NCBI GenBank assembly: GCA_003116975.1
Contig: BGKB01000057.1
Coordinates: 1 to 64,000, forward strand
Origin: Aurantiochytrium sp. KH105
Taxonomy: Eukaryota; Sar; Bigyra; Thraustochytrida; Thraustochytriidae
Length of the DNA: 64,000 nt
Reading direction: 5' to 3'
Both the position numbers and the translations under genes were made by a program. The first letter of the stretch is position 1. The number at the start of each line of letters is the position of its first letter. Below the pieces are notes generated by a model, which ran no database searches, was not told where the DNA came from, and saw only the letters and a program-made list of their open reading frames with translations. Below, piece after piece: positions 34,201-43,902 of this stretch.

Positions 34201-35902
34201 CTTTGCAAGAGATAGATCGTCTCCATCCTCGTTGAATTTGCAAGCGTAGATCATTGGGGTGAGGTCGAATATGTCACGCGCATCGATCGGTGCCCCATCC
34301 GCCACGAGCTTTTTTGCCCTCGCAATGTCGCCGTTCTTGCATGCCCGCATGAGAGGCGTCTGGCTCCTTTCGTACAAAACGTGAGCGCGATCGAGAATGG
34401 CTTCGGGCTCTGCGTCTCTATTGCTGGAAGTGTATAAAAAAACGAACGTCAGAACAAGAAAAGTAGCGCAGACTCCATTGTTCCTGTGTAACTTACTCTT
34501 GCGAAACGAACGACGCCGCCCCGACGCTCCGAGTCCGCACCTGCTGCAACCTACCCTGCACACCCCGCACCACCTCCGCAATCGTCACGAACTCCAGGAA
34601 CGCGACGGCGTCGGCGCGATTTTCGTCCTTGGCCACCGCCAGCGCGTCATTGCCGTTCTTATTTTTCAACTCCAGGTCGGCGCCTGCCCCGTAGCAGAGC
34701 TTGATGCAGCGCAGGAGGCCCGACGCGGTGTGATGCGCTTTAGATGGCTGCTGACATGCCACCATGAGCGCGGTCCATCCCTCGTTGTTCTGCAGGTCGA
34801 GCTTGGCGACGCGCGCGATGAGCAACCGGGCGATGGCGGGCTGGTCGTAGCAGCACGCGAGCATGAGCGCGGTCCATCCCTCTTTGTCCTGCAGGTCAAG
34901 CTTGGCGTCGTGCTCAATGAGCAACTGGGCCGTGTCGGGCTGGTCGTGGCGGCACGCAAACATGAGCGCGGTCCATTTCTCGTCGTTCTGCAGGTCGAGG
35001 TTGGCGCCGCGCTCGATGAGCAACTTCGCCGTGTCGGGCTGGTCGTAGCGGCACGCGTACATGAGCGCGGTCCACTCCTCGTCGTCCTGCAGGTCGAGGT
35101 TGGCGCCGCGCTGGATGAGCAACTGGGGCGTGTCGGGCTGGTCGTAGCGGCACGCGTACATGAGCGCGGTCCATCCCTCGTTGTCCTGCAGGTCAAGCTT
35201 GGCGTCGCGCTGGATGAGCAACTGGGCCGTGTCGGGCTGGTCGCAGCAGCACGCGAGCATGAGCGCGGTCGATCCCTCTTTGTCCTGCAGGTCAAGCTTG
35301 GCGTCACGCTGGATGAGCAACCGGGCCGTGTCGGGCTGGTCGTAGCGGCACGCGTACATGAGCGCGGTCCATCCCTCGTTGTCCTGCAGGTCAAGCTTGG
35401 CGCCGCGCTCGATGAGCAACTGGGCCGTGTCGGGCTGGTCGTAGCGGCACGCGAACATGAGCGCGGTCGATCCCTCTTTGTCCTGCAGGTCAAGCTTTGC
35501 GCCGCGCTGGATGAGCATCTGGACCGTGTCGGGCTGGTCGTAGCTGCATGCGATCATGAGCGCGGTCCAGCCCTCGTTGTTCTGCAGGTCGAGCTTGGCG
35601 CCGCGCTGGATGAGCATCTGGGCCGCGTCGGGCTGGCCGTCGCTGCACGCGATCATGAGCGCGGTCCAGCCCTTGACGTCCTGCAGGTCGAGCTTGGCGC
35701 CCTGCTCCACGAGCCACTGCGCGATGGCGGGCTGGCCTCCGAAGCTCGGGTCGAGGGCCCACAAGAGCGGCGTGTGCTTGTCCGCCGTCACCGCCGCGTC
35801 GAGCAGGGCAGGGTCGGCCTGCACGGCGCGCTGCACGCCGGCGAGGTCGCCGCTCTCGATGAGGTCGCGCAGGCGCCTCCTTGCGCGCGCGCGCGTTGCC
35901 AT
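31273..35902 (-). CDS. Ankyrin - SAM-like - coiled coil - kinase-like - RBR-like E3 protein, copy B
   Basis: Exon 1 is 34497-35902 and exon 2 is 31273-34423, joined across a 73-nt intron (GTAAGT ... TTCCAG) in frame for about 1518 residues, the longest of the three. Exon 1 contains nine exact 33-residue ankyrin units of the type GWTALMYACRYDQPDTA followed by QLLI-R-AKLDLQ, flanked by more divergent repeats. Exon 2 is laid out as in copy A, with the SAM-like region near 597, kinase HCDVKPEN near 1157, RING-like CAIC near 1273 and Rcat-like CPRC near 1405. The Rcat-like block here reads AGCCALECGAC, closer to the usual G-C consensus than copies A and C. The stop codon TAA overlaps an AATAAA on the minus strand. 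Without splicing, the ankyrin part ends at a stop just after the donor, so it is easily misannotated as a separate gene. Confidence 0.82.
34764..35654 (-). repeat. 99-bp minisatellite encoding ankyrin repeats (9 units)
   Basis: On the plus strand the landmark ATGAGCGCGGTC recurs at 34764, 34863, 34962, 35061, 35160, 35259, 35358, 35457, 35556 and 35655, exactly 99 bp apart with no indels. Each unit encodes one 33-residue ankyrin repeat. Equivalent arrays hold three units in copy A (29326-29616, one of 93 bp) and two in copy C (40996-41193). Confidence 0.95.
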
Positions 35903-36360
35903 GGCGTGCGCGAGGCGCGCGGCGGGCTCGAGCGCGGCGGCCGCGGCGGGCTGGAGGACGAGCAGGCGAGGACGGAGCGCGAGGACGGAGACCGAGGCGG
36001 AGAGCGGAGTGAAAGGGTCTGCCGCAGCGCAGCAGCGCTCGCAGCTGCAGCGCCCGGCGGCGAGGGCGGGCGAGAAGGCGAGAGCGCCCTGGGAGCGCCT
36101 GCAGATGGATGGAGATGAAAGCCGCAGGATCGTCACGGCGCCGGCCGGAGAAGGGCGGGCCGAGGCACCGCGACTCGCGCGCCGTAGAGAGCGCGCTGGC
36201 GAATGCCGCCGAGCCGCTCCAGAGGTGCTGCTTTCTGTGTCTGCGCAACTGAGCGCGCGTGCAGCATTGGTCGATGCCGACGCACTGCCTGGCTGGCGAG
36301 GTTGGAAGTAGATCAGACTGGAAGTCGCCATGGTCGCTGAAAGTCCAAGTCGGAATAAAA

Positions 36361-37296
36361 ATGACGTCGTCGTCACAGAGACCGCTGCCGCGACGTCTCA
36401 AGTTTGCGCGCACGGCATGGACGCAAGCTCGCGCATCGAAGGTGAGCGCGGTCCTTCGAGCTGACGCGGGCGAGAATCGGGCGAGGACATCGTTTTGCAG
36501 GAATATGCAAAGAGAGCGACGTGGATCTGGAGGAGCGAGAAATCACAGCGAGGAAAAGAAGAAAGGCGATACAAAAAATTTCTAGAGCAAAGCGCGAGTC
36601 AGCAGCAAGCGATTTGCCCTCGACAGCTTGTCTGCCTTGACTTTGGTGGCCGTGCTTCGTGGACAATGGCAAAAGACGAAGAGCGAGTTGTGCAGCGGCG
36701 AAGTCCAAAATGATCGGAGCGAGATGTGTGGAGTGAGATCATCTCAGAAGGGCCACGTGAGAAGAAGATGATCGCTTTGGCGATGTTAAAACTTTTTTAG
36801 CTCCGGCAGAGTGAACAGCTTTCATGGACTGCAAGACTTTACGAATTCAACCTCTTTGCCTCTCTACTTCGCAGACGAAGAAATTGCTTGCCAAGCGAAG
36901 TGTCGCATCGGCAGGCACCCCAGGGTCTTGGCGAATGGCTTCAAAAGTCTGCAGTGCGCGGGCGGGCGTACGTTCGCTCGTAACAATGCCTGGCGCAAAC
37001 GTTTGCCGCTAGGATCAGCTACAAATCCAACAACGAAGACGAAGAGCAACAAGGGTGTCGAGCGCGAGCGCCGGCGGCATGAGTGAGCCACAAAACGAGC
37101 AGTGGTCCAGGGACTGGCTGAGTCTGGCGACTTTCGGTGAGTCCAGAAGATTGTTTTGCGCTGCCTGACGACTCGATCTTGTCTGACAACAGCAAGCAAG
37201 GCCAAGAAGACCGCAGCAGCGCCTTGGGCCTCGGCGACCACTTCAGGTCCCAGGGTGACACTTTGTCAAGACAGTGAGCTCAATAGACAACAATAA
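36361..37296 (+). CDS. Putative five-exon protein of unknown function, copy 2
   Basis: The inferred exons are 36361-36441, 36586-36756, 36875-36967, 37013-37136 and 37193-37296, each the same length as in copy 1, encoding 190 residues. Donors are GTGAGC, GTGAGA, GTACGT and GTGAGT, and acceptors are CTAG, GCAG, CTAG and ACAG. It starts 459 bp from the divergent start of copy B and ends 18 bp from the stop of copy C. As in copy 1, the stop codon TAA sits inside AATAAA. Differences from copy 1 cluster in exon 3. No homologue or domain is recognised, and coding status is an inference from conserved gene structure. Confidence 0.4.
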
Positions 37297-37314
37297 ACAT
37301 GTTCTCAGCATTTA

Positions 37315-40300
37315 TTAGTCAAAACTAAAGTTGTCGCCGACAATGTCCGGCGTCAGGAGAGGACGCAATCTCGTCTGCACGCTGGCACGTATGCCTGCGT
37401 CTTTGATGTGCTCTGCCATGTAGTCGCGAAGACGCTGCGCTCGAAGCCGAGCCCATGCTTGCTGTACAACAGAGAAATCGCTAAAAAAAGGGTCCATTTC
37501 GCCAGCAGGCTTTGACGCGCACCTCGCAACGTGCCGATGACAAGCATTTGAGTCATCGCCAACGTCCTGCAGACACCACGCGCAAAAGTAGCACGGGCAA
37601 GCGCCACATTTGAGAGCACAGCAGTCATCAAAGTCAACAAAGACCACCGAGCAACGAGGGCATGAGACATTCAAGACCTCGTTCTGGATCGTGCGAATGT
37701 GATTCTGCGACATGGGGTCAAGCCCATGCTCACGAAGCGCTGCATCAAGACGAAGCTGAAGCTGACGCTCTTGTTCGACGGCAGCGTCTCGCTCAAAATG
37801 TGCGCGCACTATGTCGAGCAGAGCTGCAAAGTCCTCCTTTGGAACCGCGGATGCAATGGCATGTCCCGTGATGAGGAGCTCACAGTCTGGAGTGACACAG
37901 CACATGCTTCCATCTCTTAGTACGTTGACGTGCGTTTCAGGCTGAGTAGCCGCACGTACCGACTCGCTCAGGCAACCTTTGCACGTAAAGTGATCATCGG
38001 CGCAAGAGACGCCCTCGCTTATGGGGTAAATGTCAAGGCAAATGGCACACGAGGCCTGCTTCACGGGCTTGACCTGAAACGCTTTGTCACGCAAGGCCTG
38101 AAGCGCATTGGGCCGCTTTGACGGATTTGCAGACTGCAGGGACGAAATAAGCGTCGTAGTTGCGTCAGACACCTCTGTGTTCTCGAAGAGGTCCGCGAGC
38201 ATCACGCCTACGGAGAACATGTCCACGGCAGGCTCGACCTTGTCGACATTTCCGTTACGGAGTTCCGGCGCCATGTACTTGATGGTGGCTTGCATAGGCT
38301 GCGTCATGGTCACATTGTGCATTTGAACACCATCAAAGTCGCCCAGCACCGGCGACAGACCCTTTGCGAGAAAGACATTCTCGGGTTTCACGTCGCAGTG
38401 CACGAAGCCTTGCGAGTGCAAGTCGTGTAGACCAGACAAGAGACCGATCGCAATGCGTCTGCGCGTCTCCAGATTTGCACGTGGATTCCTGCGGATCCAG
38501 GTGGCAAGATCGCCGCCCGAATAAAACGGCATCAGAGTGCATCCCTGATGCGCATCTTGCATGAACACGCCTTGGATGCGCACGATATAGGCTGATTTGA
38601 TCTGGGCAAGCGCCGCGACCTGGCGATAGAAACGACTGCTCCACTCTTCGTTGGCGAGATGAAAGGACTTGAGTACAAATTCTCGGCCGTTGAGATCGCG
38701 CACTTTAAGCACGGACTTGCCGGGCTTGGACGCAAGCTCCGAGATGGTTTTAAAATCCTCGCGCTTTGCATTCGTCAACCAGAGTCCCAGCGTTGACAGT
38801 TCCCGAGGTACGCTGTTGTTCACGCCCAAGCTCCTGATCCACTTTTGATCTTGGAGCAACTCAGGATAGTGTTCTTCAGCATGCCTGAGCACCCGTGCGC
38901 GCTCTTTACGCAGCTCGCTGTCCAGCTTGTAAATACTCCCGAGCTGAGCAAGCTCTTGCTCGAGATCGGGAATCCGAGCTTGAGCTTTTGCATCGCCTTT
39001 TTTGGCCTTCACTTGAGTGCGTTCGAGATTGCGCTCAAGATCTTCTCTCTTCCACTTGCTATCTTGAAGGTTCTCGATCATTTCTGTCACACGCGATGTG
39101 TCTGGCGGCGCGAGCCCGGGAACGTGCTTTGAAAGAGAACTTGACAGGTCTTTAGCGGCCGTCTGCAAGCGCGAAACATCGTCTTCCACCGTACAGGAAG
39201 AGTAGAATGAGATGATGCTGGCCAATGCACGTCGCACCTGCTTCAAGTGGGCGTCTGCCATGAGATCGACGTTTTCCAAAGCGATAAGCTCTTCTTTAAA
39301 CGCTTGCTGTACGTTTTGAAGCTCCACTGTGCGATCCTTTGTCCTGTTACAATGCCTCAACGTCGTGAAGAGCCTGATGCAGGACATAAAACTTCCAACG
39401 ATGGGAGCAGCGACAACGTAGGGCGAACGCCTCCATTTGTTGCTTTGCATCGTTGACGTTATCATCATCACCAGTAACAATAACAACAACATCAATGGCA
39501 ACAACCCAAAGTCGCCAACCACTTCGCTTATCATCAACGCCATCACAATAATCATTTGCCGCATCGACTGGATATTAAAGAGCCCTGAGCTCTCATCTAA
39601 AGCGATTAGAGCTGCTTCGGTTTGCTTTCGCAGAGCAATCGTGTCGTGCCGATCCTCCAATACCTTCACAGCGTCTACCGCGGCTTGTGTTGCTTTTTGC
39701 ACTTGCGCAAAGGACAATGGTTTGACAAAATAGTCAACGTCCACAGATTCTTGCAGAATCTCCTGCCACAGATTCTTGCAGGAGTCCAACACTACGATTT
39801 TTTTCCGAAGCTGACCTTCAACTCCCTCTGACAAAGTATCCCGAATACCCTCGATAAGGTCGCGTCGGGTTTTATCCCGTTCAGATACCTTCTTCGAGTT
39901 CGACCTGACAGCTTTTTGGAGCCCAATCAGCTCCTGCTCCTTTTCGCGAAGAATGGTTTTCTGCCTGTCAAAATCTGCAAGAGATGCGACCGGATCTTTG
40001 CGCGAGAGCTGCTCGGCAAAGACCTCGGCCAGCCTCGGATGAAGAACAGGCTTTCCTTCCTTTCGCTTCGTCCGCGCAAGGGTAACCTTTGCAGCTAGTA
40101 CTTCGACTTTAGCTATTTGCTCAGAATCCGCAGATGAGTCAAACATTTCATGACGATCTGGTGCGCTCGAAATGCCCAGTTGCTTGAGACGAGCATATTT
40201 GAGACGAGCTTCTCTCAGCGTTCGCACACCGTACATAAAAAGATTAGCTGCGCAGGGGATGTAAATCATGGAGATTATACTCCGTCCTACGTTGCTGTGG

Positions 40301-41417
40301 AAATATTCCAGCGGTAACGAGTGTATGAAAGAAAGAAAGGTGGACAGCTCCATGCGATTCTCGGAAGAAACATGCGCAAGAGCCATCTCAATCCCAAGGG
40401 AGTTGCTTGAAAGACCTGCGCTGTGCTCAAAAAGAAGCTTTGCAAGAGATAGACCGTCTCCATCCTCGTTGAATTTGCAAGCGTAGATCATTGGGGTGAG
40501 GCCCAATTTGTCACGCGCATCGATCTGTGCCCCGTCCGCCACGAGCTCTTCTGCCCTTGCAAGGTTGCCCTTCATGCATGCACGCATAAGAGGCGTCTGG
40601 CTCTTTTGGTACAGATCTTGAGCGCTGTCGAGAATGGCTTCGGGCTCTGTGTCTCCATTGCTGGAAGTTCATACAAAGAACGAACGTCAGAACAAGAAAG
40701 GTGGCGCATACTCCATCGTTTCTGTGTAACTCACTCTTGCGAAAGCAACGACGCCGCCACGACGCTCCGCGGTTGCTGCAACCTACCCTGCACACCCCGC
40801 GCCACCTCCAACATAGTCGCGAACTCCAGGAACGCGACGGCGTCGCCGCGATCCCAGTACTTGGCCACCGCCAGCGCGTCATCACCATTTTCATCTTTCA
40901 GATTCAGATCGGCGCCCGCCGCGTAGCAGAGCTTGAGGCTGCGCAGGAGACCCGACGCGGTGTGATGCGATTCCTCTGGCAGCTGACATGCCAGCATGAG
41001 CGCGGTGTATCCATGATTGATCTGCAGGTCAAGCTTTGCGCCGCGCTCGATGAGCAACTGGGCCGTGGCGGGCTGGTCGTAGCGGCATGCGTACATGAGC
41101 GCGGCCCATCCCTCGTTGTTCACCAGGTCAAGCTTTGCGCCGCGCTCGATGAGCAACTGGGCCGTGTCGGGCTGGTCGTAGCGGCACGCGATCATGAGCG
41201 CGGTCCATCCCTCGTTGGTCTGCAGGTCGAGGTTGGCGTCTTGCTCAACAAGCCACTGCGCGATGGCGGGGTGCCCCCCGGAATCTGGATGAAGGGCCCA
41301 CATGAGCGGCGTGTGCTTGTTCGTCGTTACCGTCTCGTCGAGCAGGGCGGGGTCGTCCTGCACGGCGCGCTGCACGGCGAGGTCGCCGTTTTTGATGAGG
41401 TTGTACATGCTCGCCAT
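37315..41417 (-). CDS. Ankyrin - SAM-like - coiled coil - kinase-like - RBR-like E3 protein, copy C (with hydrophobic insert)
   Basis: Exon 1 is 40735-41417 and exon 2 is 37315-40660. The 74-nt intron has a GTGAGT donor and TTCCAG acceptor, and the frame gives about 1342 residues. The start MASMYNLIKNGD aligns with MATRARARR of copies A and B. Exon 1 has only two regular 33-residue ankyrin units. The SAM and coiled-coil region is the most divergent of the three, while the kinase and 3' parts are nearly identical to copy B or A in blocks. A 65-codon segment (39374-39568, residues about 592-656) absent from the others encodes strongly hydrophobic stretches such as FGLLPLMLLLLLLVMMI, which would be membrane-spanning if translated. 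HCDVKPEN lies near 982, CAIC near 1098 and CPRC near 1228. Upstream similarity ends near 41765, and no partner gene is seen there. Confidence 0.8.
39374..39568 (-). other. 195-nt in-frame insertion encoding hydrophobic segments, or an unusual intron
   Basis: The interval is exactly 65 codons with no stop. On the minus strand it begins GTCGAT and ends GCATCAG, so it has GT-AG borders but a poor donor. Removing it restores the alignment with copies A and B (ATCCA joined to GCTCTTC). It encodes two or three hydrophobic stretches. Confidence 0.5.
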
Positions 41418-42188
41418 CCTTGCACGCGCGGGCACGATGCCGTGGCGTGGGCAAGGCGCGCGGGTCTGGCCCGAGGGCGGCGGCCGGGACGGGCTAGAGA
41501 GGACAAGGGAGAGGGAAGGGGAGACCAAGACGAAGTAGGGGTTTTGCTCCGCGGTGAGCGGTCGGCGGCGGGCAAAAGAGAAATGGAGATTTAGGTCGCG
41601 GGCGGCCGAAGGACTGCAGAGCGGGACGAAGCACCGGGGCGCGTGGACACTCGAAAAAAACGTTGACGGACGCTGCCGGGTGGCTCAGAGATGCTACGTT
41701 GCGCTGTGTCTCGGCGATGATGCGCGTAGCAGCATTGGTTGATGCAGACGCACTGCTCTGTGAGAGCATTAACAGGCCAAAATTACCTACTAAGTGCCCT
41801 AAGAGAGGCCTCGAAATGGGGGACTCTGAGAGGCAACATTGACCTTTGCGAGGAGTTTCGTAATGCTCGGGCGTGCAGCGGCCAGCGGACACGAGGGCGA
41901 ATCGCTGGCGGGGTCTTGCTCTGTCGGTGTCTTGCTCTGTCGGGGGCGGCGTAGTCGTCGAGAACGAGGTGCTCAAAAGCGGGGTTGGGCGAAGTTGCCT
42001 AAACTGGATAAGAGTACGCGAGACTCGGCGCCAGGGCCCAGGCAGGCCTGGGCAGTCTCCTGGCGGTCTTCGGGACCCTCTGCGGCGAGCAGGGAGCGCG
42101 GGAGACAAGTTTCGAGCTCGCAAGGAGATGAGATGAGATAAGATGAGATGAGATGAGGTCGTTTTAGCGGGCAGGCCTAGGGCCTGGA
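41418..42188. other. Spacer at the distal end of the tandem array
   Basis: The first about 350 bp resemble the 5' flank of copies A and B, then similarity ends near 41765. A (GAGAT)n tract lies at about 42122-42156. No gene is supported. Confidence 0.45.
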
Positions 42189-42728
42189 CTAGTTCGAGCG
42201 CTGCTGTCGCTTCTTGGCGGCAGTGAAAGCTCTCTTGAGCTGGTCGTCGTCAGGCGCGACCCCGTCGATGCCGACCAGGTCCGGGAAACTCTCGCGAATG
42301 ACCTTGACCACATCCCGAGGCTTGATGTTCGGGTTGGCACTCGCACGCTCGCGGAGGAATCTTTGGACTTTGTCTGGCACTTTGCTCTTGCGACCGCGCT
42401 TGCCGATCGTCCTTCTCGTCTCTTGGACCACCCTGGAAGTGTTGCCTTTGGACTCCATGACGAATGCCGAGATGCGAGTCTCAATCTCGGCGACGCCCGG
42501 CAAGGAGTACCGCGCGTCGGGCGCGGCCTCCATGAGACGTTCGTGTATCTGGTCTGGGCCTTTCTTGGCGGAAGAATCCACAACGCCTTCGTTGAAGAGC
42601 GCGGCGATTTGCTCGCTATACTTGTGGACGTAGTTCGCACCGTACTGCTGCCCACGCGAGGAGCGCCTTGCCCAGCCCTGAGAGCGCGAAGGCGTCGCGT
42701 AAAGGTTTGCGAGCGCGTACTCATTCAT
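42189..42728 (-). CDS. Unknown protein, paralogous to the ORF inside the 43.5-45.3 kb element
   Basis: The 179-residue frame begins MNEYALANLYA and contains QGWARR, a YGANYVHKY block, a basic GRKSKVP segment, and a helical C-terminus ending in AAKKRQQRSN. The same blocks (EYALAD, QGWARR, YGSDYMGPY, GRKGMEV) occur in order in the minus-strand ORFs at 43903-44480, so the two are related. I do not recognise the family. The basic helical character and association with an inverted-repeat element suggest a transposon-derived DNA-binding protein. It may be the second exon or a frameshifted continuation of the ORF at 42767-43315. Confidence 0.45.
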   Translation of the reverse strand: MNEYALANLYATPSRSQGWARRSSRGQQYGANYVHKYSEQIAALFNEGVVDSSAKKGPDQIHERLMEAAPDARYSLPGVAEIETRISAFVMESKGNTSRVVQETRRTIGKRGRKSKVPDKVQRFLRERASANPNIKPRDVVKVIRESFPDLVGIDGVAPDDDQLKRAFTAAKKRQQRSN

Positions 42729-42766
42729 GTCTCCGTGGCTCAGCGTGGCAGTCCTTGCGCGCCTTC

Positions 42767-43315
42767 TTATGCGTCAACCCGCCTAGGGTAAATCACATTC
42801 GTTTTGCGGTGCTCCTCGGGCGTATTGCTGGAGACGCCCTTGACGAGCACAGCGCGCGCTGTGCGGCCCTGGAAAGGACCTTTCGGGGCTACTCGAATGA
42901 TCGATGTCGTCGCCCCAATTACGTTGCGCAGCTCGCGGGTCTTGTCCATGCTGCCCGCAAGCTTCTCGCCGGCTAGCCTTTGCAGGATGCTTGGGTCCCC
43001 AGGGTACACGAGCTCCGCCATGCGCACGGTGGCGGGCACGATGTTATTGACCATTATACGAAGGCGAGGGTCGTCCGCCGAAGGCTGACCTTGATTGCGA
43101 TCATGCACGCTGGGCAGTCTCTTGAGGTAGTTCTCGCCAAACCCAAAGGCTGCCGTGAAATCCGCCACGGCCCTGATGAGGCGAGGATCCTCATCGTCGA
43201 CATCTTGAGATGCGTCAGCGTTGGAACCCGCATCCTCAGCCGCACCAGCTTTGATTGCCTCGGTGGCCTCGATCGCTGCTCCGCGGTGACGCTTCGCCCT
43301 CGGCGGCATCCGCAA
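42767..43315 (-). CDS. Unknown protein, upstream partner of the 42189 ORF
   Basis: The 182-residue frame starts MRMPPRAKRHRG, has an acidic stretch (DVDDEDP), a GFGENYLKRLPSVHDRN block, and a VNNIVPATVRMAEL segment similar to VAYAVRRMVELM in the ORF at 44358-44861. Together with the next frame (42189-42728, 38 bp away) it mirrors the two-part arrangement inside the nearby element, so both are probably copies of one ancestral gene split by an intron or frameshift. No function can be assigned. Confidence 0.45.
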   Translation of the reverse strand: MRMPPRAKRHRGAAIEATEAIKAGAAEDAGSNADASQDVDDEDPRLIRAVADFTAAFGFGENYLKRLPSVHDRNQGQPSADDPRLRIMVNNIVPATVRMAELVYPGDPSILQRLAGEKLAGSMDKTRELRNVIGATTSIIRVAPKGPFQGRTARAVLVKGVSSNTPEEHRKTNVIYPRRVDA

Positions 43316-43539
43316 GATGTTCCATTTGCCTGGCTGGCCGCCACGCTTGCGCCCCGAGAGGTTCGCGCCTTTAGCCCCGGTGTTTTCGGCGCCCTTTGCA
43401 CGTGATGATGAGATGGAGCGCGGCTTCGTGCAAACCTAGCGCGGCCTACAGCAGCCCTCAGCCCTCGAAACTCCGGCTGCGAGGTCCCGGGGCCCAGGCG
43501 AGCTCCTTAAGCGCGCGGCAGCGCCGAGGCGCATTTTTA

Positions 43540-43628
43540 TTTTTTTTAAGACCGTCTCCACGTAAGACCAGGAGACGATTTCCCATATTGGGTTACGGAG
43601 ATTTGGCACTCGCGATATTCCGCACTTC
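43540..43628 (+). repeat. Left terminal inverted repeat
   Basis: This about 89-bp end pairs with the reverse complement of 45178-45254. The outermost 17-18 bases are identical, inner parts diverge, and it carries about 11 extra bases (CCCATATTGGG region) relative to the right end. Confidence 0.6.
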
Positions 43629-43902
43629 AGCCAATCGCCTCGCCAGCGCGCAGGCTCGCTCCGCCGCCGCCTGGCTGCCCAGAACACCCGGCGGCACGGC
43701 CGTGCAAGCCTTCGTTGTAAAGTTGTGTCACCCCCCTTTTTTCACCTCATGCGTCTAATCACCGACGATGGACCAGCGCAGAACTGCGCGAAAGGGCAAC
43801 TTTACGCGGGCTTTGTGACCGTGTTCGTGGAGAAGACTGCCGCGCAGCTGGGCTAGATGGCAGGCACAGGCAAGGAAACGCGTGGAGAAGACAAACTTGC
43901 TG

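Larger units (their letters stand above)
25853..41765. repeat. Tandem duplication array of a receptor-like gene, three units
   Basis: Unit 1 covers about 25853-31272, unit 2 about 31273-37314, and a partial unit 3 about 37315-41765. The kinase-encoding exons of A and B are nearly identical over kilobases, and the spacers at 30240-31272 and 36280-37314 match closely. Similarity upstream of copy C stops near 41765. Head-to-tail orientation and shared breakpoints indicate unequal crossing-over. Confidence 0.88.
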
